Assembly: GCF_031458175.1 (NCBI RefSeq)
Contig: NZ_JAVDXX010000001.1
Coordinates: 62,001-126,000, forward strand
Origin: Pseudoglutamicibacter albus
GTDB taxonomy: Bacteria > Actinomycetota > Actinomycetes > Actinomycetales > Micrococcaceae
Direction: 5' to 3'
DNA length: 64,000 nucleotides
Position 1 is the first letter of the stretch. Each line of letters opens with the position of its first letter. Of this stretch, positions 18,867-28,088 are shown piece by piece. Under the pieces are notes generated by a model. The model was not told where the DNA came from and made no database searches. It saw only the letters and a program-made list of their open reading frames with translations. A program made the position numbers and the translations under genes.

Positions 18867-18893
18867 TCCAGCTTTTCTTAGCCCGTGAGACAA

Positions 18894-19886
18894 CTACTGC
18901 TTTGCCGGCGTCTGTGAGTAGGGCCGGCTTTCGGGACGGGCGCCGCCTTCGAACACTGCAAGGTAGGAGTCGGAGATGTGCCCAACATCGACTGCTTGGC
19001 GTCCGGTTTCGGCGATCTTGTGGGATAGAACCGTGCCTGCGGGGCCGAGCGCGACTAGGAAAATGTCCGTATCGGTGGCCTTGTCGACCTCGTTCATAAT
19101 CCGTGGGATGTCCGCGTAGGCGTGACGGTCTTGTGAATCGATGCGGTCAGAACCTGCCAGGTTGTCGAACAGCTGTGGGATCAGGTCGAACCTCGAGCTT
19201 TTACCGGTGATGATGGTCGCTTTCTTGCCAGCCCAGACGCTACGCCATGCTTCCACGCCTTGCTCGCCTTCGGAAGCGAAGAACAACGGCCGGGTCGCGT
19301 GCGCGTTGCCAAGGCGGGTGGCTGGCGCGATGACTTCGCGGAATTCGGGCCAGTATTGGGCCCAGATCATGCTCCAGTGGCGGTCACGGTAGGTGTGCGG
19401 GGTGCCGAAGATGACGTCGTCACGGTTGAGGCTTCCGCTCATGGCATCGTTGAGGTCCTTTTGAAGTGCCGTTGAGTTCTTCTGGAAACCAAGGTTTGCG
19501 GTGATGTCGAAAGCGAGCTTGAGTTCGCCGTCGCCGATGCGCACAAAGGAGAGGTTGTTTTCAGAAACGGTCTGCACTGTTTCAAGCAGACCCAGCTGCT
19601 TCGCCCGGTATTCCTTCCGCATTTCTTCAAACAGTGGCATCGTAGCCAGGCTACGCATCGCATCGTCGTGGCGGCGCTGAAGTGTGGCTTCCTTGCGTAG
19701 CGTTTCCAGATCCTTCTGGATCTGCACAAGTGCTTCATTGGTGGACGTGTTCGCGGCATCCAGTGCCTTCTTGATGGAGCCGAGAGTCCTGTTATTGGTT
19801 TTCAGGCTCTCGGTGTAGTTGAAATTGAGCAACCGCCGAATATTGCTTATGAACTTTGGTTTTGCCATGCCTACAGCTTCTTTCAT
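18894..19886 (-). CDS. GT-D fold glycosyltransferase (DUF1792-like) with coiled-coil N-terminus
   Basis: 330 aa from ATG 19886; the frame is open further upstream but that part looks non-coding. The region FVRIGDGELKLAF carries the RxGDGE signature of GT-D (DUF1792) glycosyltransferases, followed by VIFGTPH and a C-terminal LVALGPAGTVLSHK. Residues about 15-100 are charged and helical with heptad-like spacing, probably a coiled coil. Such enzymes usually sit in glycan or glycoprotein clusters; here it stands alone between a HAD gene and a divergent secreted protein. Acceptor unknown. Confidence 0.75.
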   Translation of the reverse strand: MKEAVGMAKPKFISNIRRLLNFNYTESLKTNNRTLGSIKKALDAANTSTNEALVQIQKDLETLRKEATLQRRHDDAMRSLATMPLFEEMRKEYRAKQLGLLETVQTVSENNLSFVRIGDGELKLAFDITANLGFQKNSTALQKDLNDAMSGSLNRDDVIFGTPHTYRDRHWSMIWAQYWPEFREVIAPATRLGNAHATRPLFFASEGEQGVEAWRSVWAGKKATIITGKSSRFDLIPQLFDNLAGSDRIDSQDRHAYADIPRIMNEVDKATDTDIFLVALGPAGTVLSHKIAETGRQAVDVGHISDSYLAVFEGGARPESRPYSQTPAKQ

Positions 19887-20191
19887 CGGGGTTTCTTCAA
19901 TTCTGCCTGAGTTTGCTCGCGGGCTGGCTGAAGGATGAGTTGGTGTTACCCGGCAGGTCGCGAAACTGTAACGCGGGCACGGGACCCTGACGCGGGCACG
20001 GGAGTGCAACCCCGGCGCGGTGTCTAGGAGTTTTTCTTTTCCTTGGTTATGATCAATCCGGGCACTGACTCGTTTTCGTTACTTTAATGCCGATTTGAAC
20101 TCGTACACATCTGAACTAGGGCAGCTTCATCACCAAACTTGTTGAGTATTCCTGCGCCCATATTTAGCTCGTTCTAGTTTGAGGAATGTGT
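19887..20191. promoter_or_regulatory. Divergent promoter region, glycosyltransferase / secreted protein
   Basis: 305 bp without a supported gene. It becomes AT-rich from about 20030 (TTTTTCTTTTCCTTGGTTATGATCAATCC and on), which is where promoters for both divergent genes would be expected. I could not assign -35/-10 boxes. Confidence 0.35.
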
Positions 20192-20896
20192 ATGAAACGG
20201 TTCTTCCGTGCATTCGCCATTGTTCTGGTTGCCGTTGGGTTGAACGCAGGCACCGCGGTCCCAAGCCAAGCGGCACCACGCCTGGTGGACGTGACCGGGT
20301 TCAGCGCCAAGTCCATCGTGGTTTCCAACCCCAGTTGTCGGTCCGTCGTGGTCACCATGCGGAAAACCATGTCCCCGAAGGTTGACTATTGGGACGTTTC
20401 GGCCGATGTGACCCGAAGCGGCAGCTTTGTGACCTGGGCAGATTATTCGAAATCTGGCGACCGGTCGAAGACTCGTGTTCAGATTTGTCCTTCGTTAGAC
20501 GGCCTCGGTAAGTACACGGTTGGCCCTTCGACTGTCACTGCCGACACCCGGGACGGCTACGACTACCAGTCCTATACCGACTGGACCAAGGGACACTTCT
20601 ACGTCCGGGCTAAGGGCAAAGCCGCGCTGAAGGGGAAGCGTAAGGGGAGCACCGTGACCCTGACAGCGTCGGCTCAGCGCTACAACCCTGAGCGTTATAA
20701 GTACGTGGCTCATGGGGCTAAGAAGGCTCGGGTGCAGGTGAAATCGGGCAAGAAGTGGAAGACCGTGAAGACGGTCAAGCTGAAGAAGGGTAAGGCCACT
20801 GTCAAGGTGAAGACGAAGCACAAGAAGCAGTACCGCTTCGTCTTCGATCAAACCAGCGCCACCACCGGTGCAACCTCGAAGACCATCAAGATCTAG
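20192..20896 (+). CDS. Secreted basic protein of unknown function
   Basis: 234 aa from ATG 20192 (TGAGG 7 nt upstream; ATG 20186 has poorer spacing). A clear signal peptide ends at SQAAP. The mature part is rich in Ser/Thr/Lys. The last ~90 residues are strongly Lys-rich beta-type sequence (KKWKTVKTVKLKKGKATVKV), common as a C-terminal Ig-like module in secreted actinobacterial proteins. Two Cys (SCRSV and QICPS) could form a disulfide. No enzyme motif seen. It diverges from the GT-D gene. Confidence 0.75.
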   Translation: MKRFFRAFAIVLVAVGLNAGTAVPSQAAPRLVDVTGFSAKSIVVSNPSCRSVVVTMRKTMSPKVDYWDVSADVTRSGSFVTWADYSKSGDRSKTRVQICPSLDGLGKYTVGPSTVTADTRDGYDYQSYTDWTKGHFYVRAKGKAALKGKRKGSTVTLTASAQRYNPERYKYVAHGAKKARVQVKSGKKWKTVKTVKLKKGKATVKVKTKHKKQYRFVFDQTSATTGATSKTIKI

Positions 20897-21057
20897 CCGC
20901 TTCCAGGTGCGGGTCCTCACCGCAACGCTGCCCGGCCTTCATGCTGATTTCACTGGTTGAGCACGCTCATTTCGCCGGTTGAGAATCCCTCCGAAAAACG
21001 GGATGTCCTTGTTGGGCTCAAACTGACAGGACGTCTCCTATGGAAGGGGTTTTCAGC

Positions 21058-21819
21058 ATGTTCGGTGATGAGTTCAAAGGCCGGGTCGCGTTGGTGACTG
21101 GCGGTGGTTCGGGAATCGGTGAGGCAACCAGCAAGAGGCTCGCTGAATACGGCGTCAAGGTGGTTGTTGCTGACATTTCTCAGGAGGCCGCGGAGCGCGT
21201 GGCTTCTGAGATCGAAGCCGCGGGCGGTACGGCGTTCGCCGTTGCCGGTGACACCTCCGTCAAGGAAGACAACGAGCGCATGGTCCGTGAGGCTATCGAG
21301 GCGTATGGTCAGCTGAACTATGCGGTCAACAACGCGGGAATCGGTGACCCGGCAGCACCGGCCGGTGAGACTGACCTTGAGGCTTGGGACAAGGTCATCG
21401 GCATCAACCTCAACGGTGTTCTGTACGGGATGCGTTACCAGATCCCTGAGATGTTGAAGGCTGGCGCGGGTGAGTCCGCGATTGTGAACATGGCGTCGAT
21501 TCACGGCACGGTCGCGGCGATCGGCAATGGCGCTTACACCGCCGCGAAGCACGGGGTTGTAGGCATCACCAAGAACGCGGCCGCAGAGTACGGCCCGGAG
21601 GGGCTGCGCATTAACTCTGTTGGCCCGGCCTATATCGATACCCCGTTGCTGGCTAACCTGTCGGAAGAGATCCGCGATGCGCTCGTCGCTAAGCATCCGA
21701 TGGGTCGCTTGGGCCGCCCGGAGGAAGTCGCGAACCTGGTTCTGTACTTGCTCTCGGATTACGCGTCCTTCGTCACGGGTGCCTACTACCTGGTTGACGG
21801 CGGCTACACCGCCGTCTAA
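21058..21819 (+). CDS. Short-chain dehydrogenase/reductase
   Basis: 253 aa; ATG 21058 follows GGAAGGGG at 8 nt (an in-frame ATG at 21040 overlaps that site). Classical SDR: TGGGSGIG, NNAG, NMASIHG and YTAAKHG, with a C-terminal PEEVANLVLYLLSDYASFVTG-type ending. Resembles 3-oxoacyl/glucose-1-dehydrogenase-like SDRs; substrate unknown. Monocistronic, ended by a very strong hairpin. Confidence 0.9.
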   Translation: MFGDEFKGRVALVTGGGSGIGEATSKRLAEYGVKVVVADISQEAAERVASEIEAAGGTAFAVAGDTSVKEDNERMVREAIEAYGQLNYAVNNAGIGDPAAPAGETDLEAWDKVIGINLNGVLYGMRYQIPEMLKAGAGESAIVNMASIHGTVAAIGNGAYTAAKHGVVGITKNAAAEYGPEGLRINSVGPAYIDTPLLANLSEEIRDALVAKHPMGRLGRPEEVANLVLYLLSDYASFVTGAYYLVDGGYTAV

Positions 21820-21854
21820 GAACCGAAGAAAACCAGCGACCAAACAAACCCAAG

Positions 21855-21905
21855 AACACCTGCGGTGGGTGGGCATCAATGAGATGCCCACCCACCGCAG
21901 GTGTT
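21855..21905. terminator. Bidirectional terminator with perfect 22-bp stem
   Basis: 21855-21876 and 21884-21905 are perfectly complementary over 22 bp with loop CAATGAG. It lies between the SDR (+) and the methyltransferase (-), serving both convergent genes. Confidence 0.85.
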
Positions 21906-21906
21906 A

Positions 21907-21952
21907 AAGCGCTGTAGAGCGGCGGGGCGTTTAAGCGCTGTAGAGCGGCGGG
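21907..21952. repeat. 26-bp-period tandem duplication across the methyltransferase stop
   Basis: The 20-mer at 21907-21926 is repeated exactly at 21933-21952. The right copy holds the last codons of the methyltransferase gene; the left copy lies just after its TAA. Confidence 0.9.
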
Positions 21953-22929
21953 ACGGCGCGGTCTGTGCGTTCCAGAATGAACCAGTAGTTGCCGCTTTCG
22001 GCCGTCCGCTGTTGTTGCGCATCGAGCGGTTGGAACTCGTCTTCGTCAACAACGCTGTGCACTGTCCAAAGCCCTTCGGCGGTGAAGAGGTCGTGCCAGC
22101 CCGTGATCGACAAGGAGAGCTGCAGCAGGAGTTCATCGACAATGAGTTCCTCGCCGTTCCAGACGCGTACCCGCTCAGTTTCGAGGTCGTAACCGTCGTG
22201 AGGTTCCCGCTTCGCCAGCTCCCAACGCACCGTGATGTTTTGGTATTCGGGGTTCTCGGTTGGGTTGCCGAAGCCTTCCCATTCCCCGTATTCACCGGGC
22301 TGTGGGCGTTCGGTCAGGTCCGCGCCGAAGGAGTCGAGGTGGATCAGGTATTTGCCGCCGGTGGTGACGCTCATCGCGGCGCGACGCAGGTGGGCGGCGA
22401 CCAGTTCGGGGGTGGGGAGGCATCGCACAGTGTTGAGCGCGGAGAAAGCCCCCGGGTATGTGGGTAGGAGTGCGACTTCGGTGAGGTCGCCGAGGATCAG
22501 CCGTGGGGTGTGTTTGGTTTTCCGTTCGGCCGCCGCTTCGCTGAGGTAGGTGAGGGCGTCGCTCGAGGAGTCGATGCCGTCCACTTGGTAGCCGCGTTCC
22601 AGCAACGGAAGCAGCACGCGTCCCGAACCGCAACCGAACTCTATGAGCCGGTCGGCATTGGTGGTGGAGGTGATGAAGTCGAGTTCTTCGCTCGCGTCCC
22701 AGCCGAAGATGTTGTCGTAGAGAACCGGGTTATCGAATAACCGAGCGCCGGGTGCCTCATAGTTTTCGGTATCGCTTGGCGGTTCAGATGAGTGGGCCAC
22801 CATCTTGGCGACCTTCTCGTGCGGGCATGGTGACTGCGCGGGTGACTGGGTGTGTGTCTGGTCGGTGCCGGCGTCGTGGTCCAAAGCGACCTTGGGCGTC
22901 CACGTGCCCTGCGGGGTTTCAATGATCAA
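21931..22929 (-). CDS. Class I SAM-dependent methyltransferase
   Basis: 332 aa from TTG 22929, chosen because AGGAG lies 6 nt upstream; no ATG is better placed. The SAM-binding motif I RLIEFGCGSGRVLLPL is clear, then VDGIDSSSDAL (motif II), LILGDLTEV and a Rossmann-like core. The first ~70 residues are a variable leader. Only the final codons lie in the 26-bp duplicated unit. Target molecule unknown; no neighbour points to one. Confidence 0.85.
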   Translation of the reverse strand: MIIETPQGTWTPKVALDHDAGTDQTHTQSPAQSPCPHEKVAKMVAHSSEPPSDTENYEAPGARLFDNPVLYDNIFGWDASEELDFITSTTNADRLIEFGCGSGRVLLPLLERGYQVDGIDSSSDALTYLSEAAAERKTKHTPRLILGDLTEVALLPTYPGAFSALNTVRCLPTPELVAAHLRRAAMSVTTGGKYLIHLDSFGADLTERPQPGEYGEWEGFGNPTENPEYQNITVRWELAKREPHDGYDLETERVRVWNGEELIVDELLLQLSLSITGWHDLFTAEGLWTVHSVVDEDEFQPLDAQQQRTAESGNYWFILERTDRAVPPLYSA

Positions 22930-23079
22930 GGAATCTCCTCGGGTGATGTGCTGAATCCTTGCACTAGAGAATAACCGCAACGAGCCGCGAACGACTAGGC
23001 CAGACCAGGCCGGGGCTGGCCAGGTCGGGCGCGTCGTCTAGGCGGTGTTTGGCTGGCTACCGCGTGAGTAGCCCTGGGA

Positions 23080-24183
23080 TCATGGTTCGCGGCCGATGGC
23101 GTGGGTGACTTCCGCTGCCGGGCGCGGCTGAATCAGGTGTGCGTTGGCGCCGGCCCAGTGTGGTGCCATCCCTGCGGAGCCGCTCTTAGCGGCCGCGGCA
23201 GACAGCGCTTTGTTCGCTGAATAGGCGACGGGGAAGACCGGCGGGGTTGGTGCATCGGGCGCTTCAGCGAATTCCATAAACGCGGTAGGCAACCCGCGGG
23301 CTGGCCGCCCCGAGAACACGCGAGTCAAGCGAGTTTCAGCGCCGCCGCTTGCGTGCTGAGCGGCGTGCGCGGCTTGAACTAGAGCCTCACGGTAGGAATC
23401 TTTGGCCCCGGATTCGGGGCTCGTGATGAGTGCGGTGCCGACCTGAACGGCGGAAGCCCTTAGGCTGAACATGTGCTCGGCGCGTTCGCGGGTCATGATG
23501 CCGCCCGCTGCGACCACAGGCAGCTGTGTTGCTGAGGCGATCTGCTGAACGAGGCGCCCGGTAGGGGTCTGTTCATCGGGGCCGTTTTCGTCGAAGATTC
23601 CTCGGTGCCCGCCGGCCTCGATCCCTTGGGCGATGACCACATCCAAGCCCGCTTCCTCGATTACGCGCGCCTCAGCCTGGCTAGTGGCGGAAGCCATCAA
23701 CAGGGTGCCGGCTTCGTGCAGTGCGTTGATGGTTGCGACGTCGGGGACACCGAAGTGGAAACTGACCACGGCGGGTTTTTCGTCCGCGAGTAGTTGGAGC
23801 AGCGCGGTATCGCCGAGGAACGATTCATAGGACGGGCTGAGTTCTGCTGGCGGTTGGGTGCCGAGCGAGTGAAAGAGAGGGGCCAAGTAGTCGAGCCATG
23901 CGGACTCGACGGCGGGGTCCCGGTGAGGTTCGGCGTGACAGAAGAAGTTCAGATTGAATGGCCGGGTGGTGAGGGCTTTAAGTTCGCGGATGGCCTCGCG
24001 AACCTGGTCAACGTTCTTACCCGCCAAACCAAGTGATCCGAGCCCGCCTGCGTTGCTGACCGCCGCGGCGAGCTGTGGGGTGGAGGTGCCGGCCATCGGC
24101 GCGCCAATGAATGGCAGTTCGATTCCGGTGAGGTCAGTGAAAGCGCTTGGGTTCCGCAACGCGGGCTCCTCGGCGTATCGCAT
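23080..24183 (-). CDS. Nitronate monooxygenase-like (NPD family) flavoprotein
   Basis: 367 aa from ATG 24183; the frame stays open to 24291 but the added residues look non-conserved and no start has a good ribosome site. FMN TIM-barrel features: PFIGAPMAGTSTPQLAAAVS, GGLGSLGLAG, RPFNLNFF, VIAQGIEAGGHRG (active-site His region), VVAAGGI and VQVGTALI. The family oxidises alkyl nitronates and related toxic nitro compounds. A single gene; regulation not visible. Confidence 0.88.
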   Translation of the reverse strand: MRYAEEPALRNPSAFTDLTGIELPFIGAPMAGTSTPQLAAAVSNAGGLGSLGLAGKNVDQVREAIRELKALTTRPFNLNFFCHAEPHRDPAVESAWLDYLAPLFHSLGTQPPAELSPSYESFLGDTALLQLLADEKPAVVSFHFGVPDVATINALHEAGTLLMASATSQAEARVIEEAGLDVVIAQGIEAGGHRGIFDENGPDEQTPTGRLVQQIASATQLPVVAAGGIMTRERAEHMFSLRASAVQVGTALITSPESGAKDSYREALVQAAHAAQHASGGAETRLTRVFSGRPARGLPTAFMEFAEAPDAPTPPVFPVAYSANKALSAAAAKSGSAGMAPHWAGANAHLIQPRPAAEVTHAIGREP

Positions 24184-24357
24184 GGTGTTGGATGTTTGCT
24201 GGGTGTTGGCTATTCCCACTATGCCATGGGGGCGGATCATCGGCGGGTGGCGGGGCATGGAATTAAGATGATCGAAGTCAGGCAACCGCATACCACATGG
24301 TGGTGAGCGTCTAGTGGGATCGCTGGTATCAACTAGATTTAGGCATTTACGAAGTCA

Positions 24358-24385
24358 CTGACTTGCATCTGGACACAGGTAGGAT
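24358..24385 (+). promoter_or_regulatory. Candidate promoter for the gajAB operon
   Basis: CTGACT (24358-24363), a 16-bp spacer and TAGGAT (24380-24385) resemble a sigma-70-type promoter about 115 bp before gajA, where base composition turns AT-richer. Confidence 0.4.
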
Positions 24386-24501
24386 GATCGAGTATCACTC
24401 ATATGTCTGGATTCGACCTCCCGGTCGGAGCCTGCTCAATACACAGTTTCGCTTGCTGCACATGCGCGTCTTTGCTATCCGCGTCGAGAGAAGGAACACT
24501 G

Positions 24502-26439
24502 ATGCAGATCACCCGCCTCCGGCTATCGGGATTTCAGTCGTTCGGCCCGGATCCAACCACCATAGAACTCACCGACGTCACGTACGTTTTGGGTCCCAAC
24601 GGTGCGGGAAAAACAGCGGTGCTCGAGGCCCTAACGCGACTATTCAGCCCACTTCCGGCGCAACGAAAGATCAAACACACCGACTTCCACATTCCGAGCG
24701 GGCTCACTGCTAACGAAGTCTATGCAGCTGAGCCCGAACTATGGATTGAGGTAGACATAGAGGTTCCTGAAGCTGGTGAGGACGGGGAGCATGCTTCTGT
24801 TCCTCCGAATTTCGCCCACATGCGCATATCAACCGAAGACGGGGCACCCGGCATACGAGTGCGTCTGACAGCTACTATCGCACCAGATCACGTGATCGAC
24901 GAGAAGCTGCAGTACGTCCTCGCGGTAGATTCTGACGGGGAGCCGTTGAACTGTGCTGACATGTCACGGTTTGACCGAGCCAACATAGAGGTACATTATC
25001 TACCTGCCCGCCGGGATCCGACAGAGCATATCGCTTACACGGCGGCGTCAGTCGTAGGGCGTGCTCTGCGCGCGGCAGAGTGGACCGAGGAGCGCGATGA
25101 ACTTGACGCATTGTCGGAGGAACTAACTAATGCACTGACGGCTAACAGCGGGGTTAGGAGCGTTGGGAAGCACCTAGCGGAGAAATGGAAGGGGTTACAC
25201 ACTGGCGGCTTCTTCACAGACCCTTCCATTTCATTTGGAAGTGGAGATCTGGAGAGTGTGCTTCGGCAACTAACGGTTGCGTTCGCGCCTTCACCAGATG
25301 GTTCGTCAATCCCTTTTGACCGACTTAGTGACGGCCAAAAGTCATTGCTGTACATTTCACTGGTGCTCGCCTGGCAGGCTCTTGCACGTAAGGTGCTCGA
25401 TGGGAGTGATACCTCTTTTGACCAGCACCGACTCCGCCCTCCAGTACACACCGTTATCGCGTTGGAAGAACCGGAGAACAGCCTTGCGCCCCAGTTCCTC
25501 GGTCGTATCAATCGCCAGCTTCGGGAGACTGCAAGGCATAAAGATTCGCAGTCGCTGATCGCTACGCATTCGCCTGCCTTGCTGAGTCGTGTCGCACCTG
25601 AAGACATCTGTTTCCTGCGCCTCGATCAGCAACGTCAGTCGAAGGTCCGCCGCATCGTTTTGCCGAAGTCTCACGAGGAAGCCGAAAAATATGTGCGTGA
25701 AGCCGTTGTAGCGTTCCCGGAGCTCTATTTTGCGCGGCTGGTAGTCCTCGGTGAAGGTGCAAGTGAGCAGATCGTGCTTCCGCGAGTCCTTGCTGCGGCT
25801 GGCATCGCGGAGGATGACGCCTCCGTTGTAGTGGTGCCGCTGGGTGGTCGCCACGTCAATCATTTTTGGAGACTGCTGACAGAACTGGTAATTCCACACG
25901 TCACGTTGCTTGACTTGGACTCTGGTCGATACCAGGGAGGCTGGGGTCGGGTACGCAACGCGCTCAGACAATACAACGAGTTCAACCCAGGTACCTTTGC
26001 AAAGGACCAGATAGATAAGCTGCCAGCCTGGAACTCGAACAGTGCGTTTCCTGTTCTGAACTCTACGAACTCTTTCTGCGGGGCCAATGCATTGAAGAAG
26101 CTCGAGGAGCAAGGAGTCTATTTCTCTCACCCGCTTGATCTCGATCTGATGATGCTTGAATCATTTCCCGAAGCATACGGTGCAAAGTCGATTGGCATAC
26201 CTGACGAGAAGGTAACCGTCGCCGTGCTCGGCGAATCTCACACGAATGAGAACCTTCTCCCTGAGGTGTCACGCAATCTTTTCGCTGATTACCATCGCAT
26301 GTTTAACAAAAACAAACCCGCCTCACACCTTAAAGCGTTGTCTTCGCTGAGTAACGAAGAGCTGAAAGAAGGTCTACCGGGTCCTCTCGCGCGTCTCGTG
26401 AACGAGGTGGAATGTCGACTCGAAAGCTTGCCGGAATGA
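24502..26439 (+). CDS. gajA: Gabija protein GajA (OLD-family ATPase-TOPRIM nuclease)
   Basis: 645 aa from ATG 24502 (GAGAAGGA upstream; the frame is open 33 codons earlier). The N-terminal ABC-type ATPase has Walker A GPNGAGKT (31-38), signature LSDGQKS (275-281), Walker B VIALEEPEN (E322/E323) and IATHSP. A TOPRIM domain follows with LGEGASE (E418) and LLDLDSG (D471, D473). This is the class 2 OLD arrangement, and the next gene is a UvrD-like helicase overlapping by 28 nt, the pairing that defines Gabija. GajA cuts DNA when nucleotide levels fall during phage infection in studied systems. Lower GC than its neighbours suggests transfer. Confidence 0.9.
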   Translation: MQITRLRLSGFQSFGPDPTTIELTDVTYVLGPNGAGKTAVLEALTRLFSPLPAQRKIKHTDFHIPSGLTANEVYAAEPELWIEVDIEVPEAGEDGEHASVPPNFAHMRISTEDGAPGIRVRLTATIAPDHVIDEKLQYVLAVDSDGEPLNCADMSRFDRANIEVHYLPARRDPTEHIAYTAASVVGRALRAAEWTEERDELDALSEELTNALTANSGVRSVGKHLAEKWKGLHTGGFFTDPSISFGSGDLESVLRQLTVAFAPSPDGSSIPFDRLSDGQKSLLYISLVLAWQALARKVLDGSDTSFDQHRLRPPVHTVIALEEPENSLAPQFLGRINRQLRETARHKDSQSLIATHSPALLSRVAPEDICFLRLDQQRQSKVRRIVLPKSHEEAEKYVREAVVAFPELYFARLVVLGEGASEQIVLPRVLAAAGIAEDDASVVVVPLGGRHVNHFWRLLTELVIPHVTLLDLDSGRYQGGWGRVRNALRQYNEFNPGTFAKDQIDKLPAWNSNSAFPVLNSTNSFCGANALKKLEEQGVYFSHPLDLDLMMLESFPEAYGAKSIGIPDEKVTVAVLGESHTNENLLPEVSRNLFADYHRMFNKNKPASHLKALSSLSNEELKEGLPGPLARLVNEVECRLESLPE

Positions 26440-28088
26440 TACGTCCCGAAGAGTGGTCGCCGGTTGATGGGCTGCAGTTGGAGTCTAATGCGTTGAAAGC
26501 GGTCCGCGAGACCAGGGCGAATGTCGTGGTGACCGCTGGGCCCGGTGCGGGGAAGACCGAGCTTCTCGCTCAGCGCGCGGACTTTCTCTTCCGTACCGGA
26601 GCGAGTCCGTATCCGAAAAGGATTCTGGCGATCTCTTTCAAACGTGATGCTGCACATAACTTGCGTTCGCGGGTCAGCCTACGGTCGGGCCCCCAGTATG
26701 CGTATCGATTCGATAGCTTGACATTCCATGCTTTTGCCAAGCGGATCATTGACAACTATCGCCCAGCATTGACAGGAAAGAACGCCCTCGATCCCGACTA
26801 TCGCATAGGCACTGACAGAACTTCGAACAAGGCGATTGCATTTGATGATCTTGTTCCACTGGCGCGCGAAATTCTTCAAAAGAACGTCTACGCCCGCGGT
26901 GCGTTACGACAGACATACAGTCATGTATTTATGGATGAGTTTCAGGACGCGACTGCAGAACAATATGAGTTCATGAAGGAAGCCTTCGCCGATACAGACG
27001 TTCTTCTCACAGGTGTTGGTGACACAAAGCAACGGATTATGGGGTTTGCGGGCGCGTTAGAAGGGATCATGGCGACGTTCGCCGATGACTTCGCCGCGCT
27101 TGAGTTGCAGCTCTACCAAAACTTCCGGTCGAAGCCTCGCCTGCGGCGGATGCAGAATAGGATGATCACTGCGATGGATCCTTCTGCGGCGAGCCCAGAT
27201 GAGGATCTGCTGGGTGAGGGAGGCGAGCTAAAAGTACTGCGTTATGAAAACGATGTCGACGAAGCGGCGGGGGTCACTCAGTTAATCACGGGATGGATCC
27301 GCGAAGGAGTGCAACCACGGGAGATTGCAGTGATTGTGCGGAAGCAACCGCATCTCATCGCAGAAGTTTTGATGAGACATCTCAACAAAAACGGGGTTGC
27401 GTGTCGCAATGAGCAGCAATCTCAAGATCTCACTACCGAGCCTGTAGCCGCTCTGATTTTTAACTTTCTTCGGGTCGTAGTGGGCACTGGGAATCCAGCA
27501 GCTTACTCGGAGCTTGTGAGGATGGTTACGAGGGATGCCTTTGAAGAGGACGATGCCGTTCAGGCAAGTAAACTGCTGTGGCATCTCAACAAAGCTCGGA
27601 TGGATGCGCAGTCCCCTGGGTTTGATGTCAAACAATTTGACTCATGGATGCAACTCATCAAAGCGTTTCTGAAGTTCGTATCTCGTTCGGCAGTCAATGC
27701 CCTTTCGCCTTCATATCAGCAAGGAGACCATTTAGACGAGGTTCTCAAAAAGGTCTTGGGTGCCTATGAGCGTGAACTAAAAATAACTAAAGATCCTATT
27801 GCGGCGCTCGCCCGATTGTCAGAAGCCGATGCTGTGCGGATCTTGACGATTCACAAATGTAAGGGCCTGGAATTTGAAAAGGTCATCGTCCTCGGTGTTG
27901 AGGAACAGTTCTACTGGGGTAAGGAAGACGATGTGCAAGCAGTGTTCTTCGTTGCTATCTCACGCGCCAAGGAGGAGCTTGTTTTGACAACCGCGCTACA
28001 ACGGCAACGGCCCTGTGATGCGAACAGACAGTGGTGCCGGCTATCACGACCATGCGAAAGATTGCTGGACTATGCAAAAGGACTCTGA
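26412..28088 (+). CDS. gajB: Gabija protein GajB (UvrD/PcrA-like helicase)
   Basis: 558 aa. SF1A helicase motifs in order: Walker A TAGPGAGKT (41-49), LAISFKRDAA, MDEFQDAT (174-181), GVGDTKQRIMGF, RILTIHKCKGLEFEKV and FVAISRAKEEL. It is shorter than UvrD/PcrA (about 720 aa), as GajB proteins are. Its ATG lies inside the 3' end of gajA, so the two are translationally coupled. In known Gabija systems GajB senses DNA ends and works with GajA in one complex. Confidence 0.9.
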   Translation: MSTRKLAGMIRPEEWSPVDGLQLESNALKAVRETRANVVVTAGPGAGKTELLAQRADFLFRTGASPYPKRILAISFKRDAAHNLRSRVSLRSGPQYAYRFDSLTFHAFAKRIIDNYRPALTGKNALDPDYRIGTDRTSNKAIAFDDLVPLAREILQKNVYARGALRQTYSHVFMDEFQDATAEQYEFMKEAFADTDVLLTGVGDTKQRIMGFAGALEGIMATFADDFAALELQLYQNFRSKPRLRRMQNRMITAMDPSAASPDEDLLGEGGELKVLRYENDVDEAAGVTQLITGWIREGVQPREIAVIVRKQPHLIAEVLMRHLNKNGVACRNEQQSQDLTTEPVAALIFNFLRVVVGTGNPAAYSELVRMVTRDAFEEDDAVQASKLLWHLNKARMDAQSPGFDVKQFDSWMQLIKAFLKFVSRSAVNALSPSYQQGDHLDEVLKKVLGAYERELKITKDPIAALARLSEADAVRILTIHKCKGLEFEKVIVLGVEEQFYWGKEDDVQAVFFVAISRAKEELVLTTALQRQRPCDANRQWCRLSRPCERLLDYAKGL

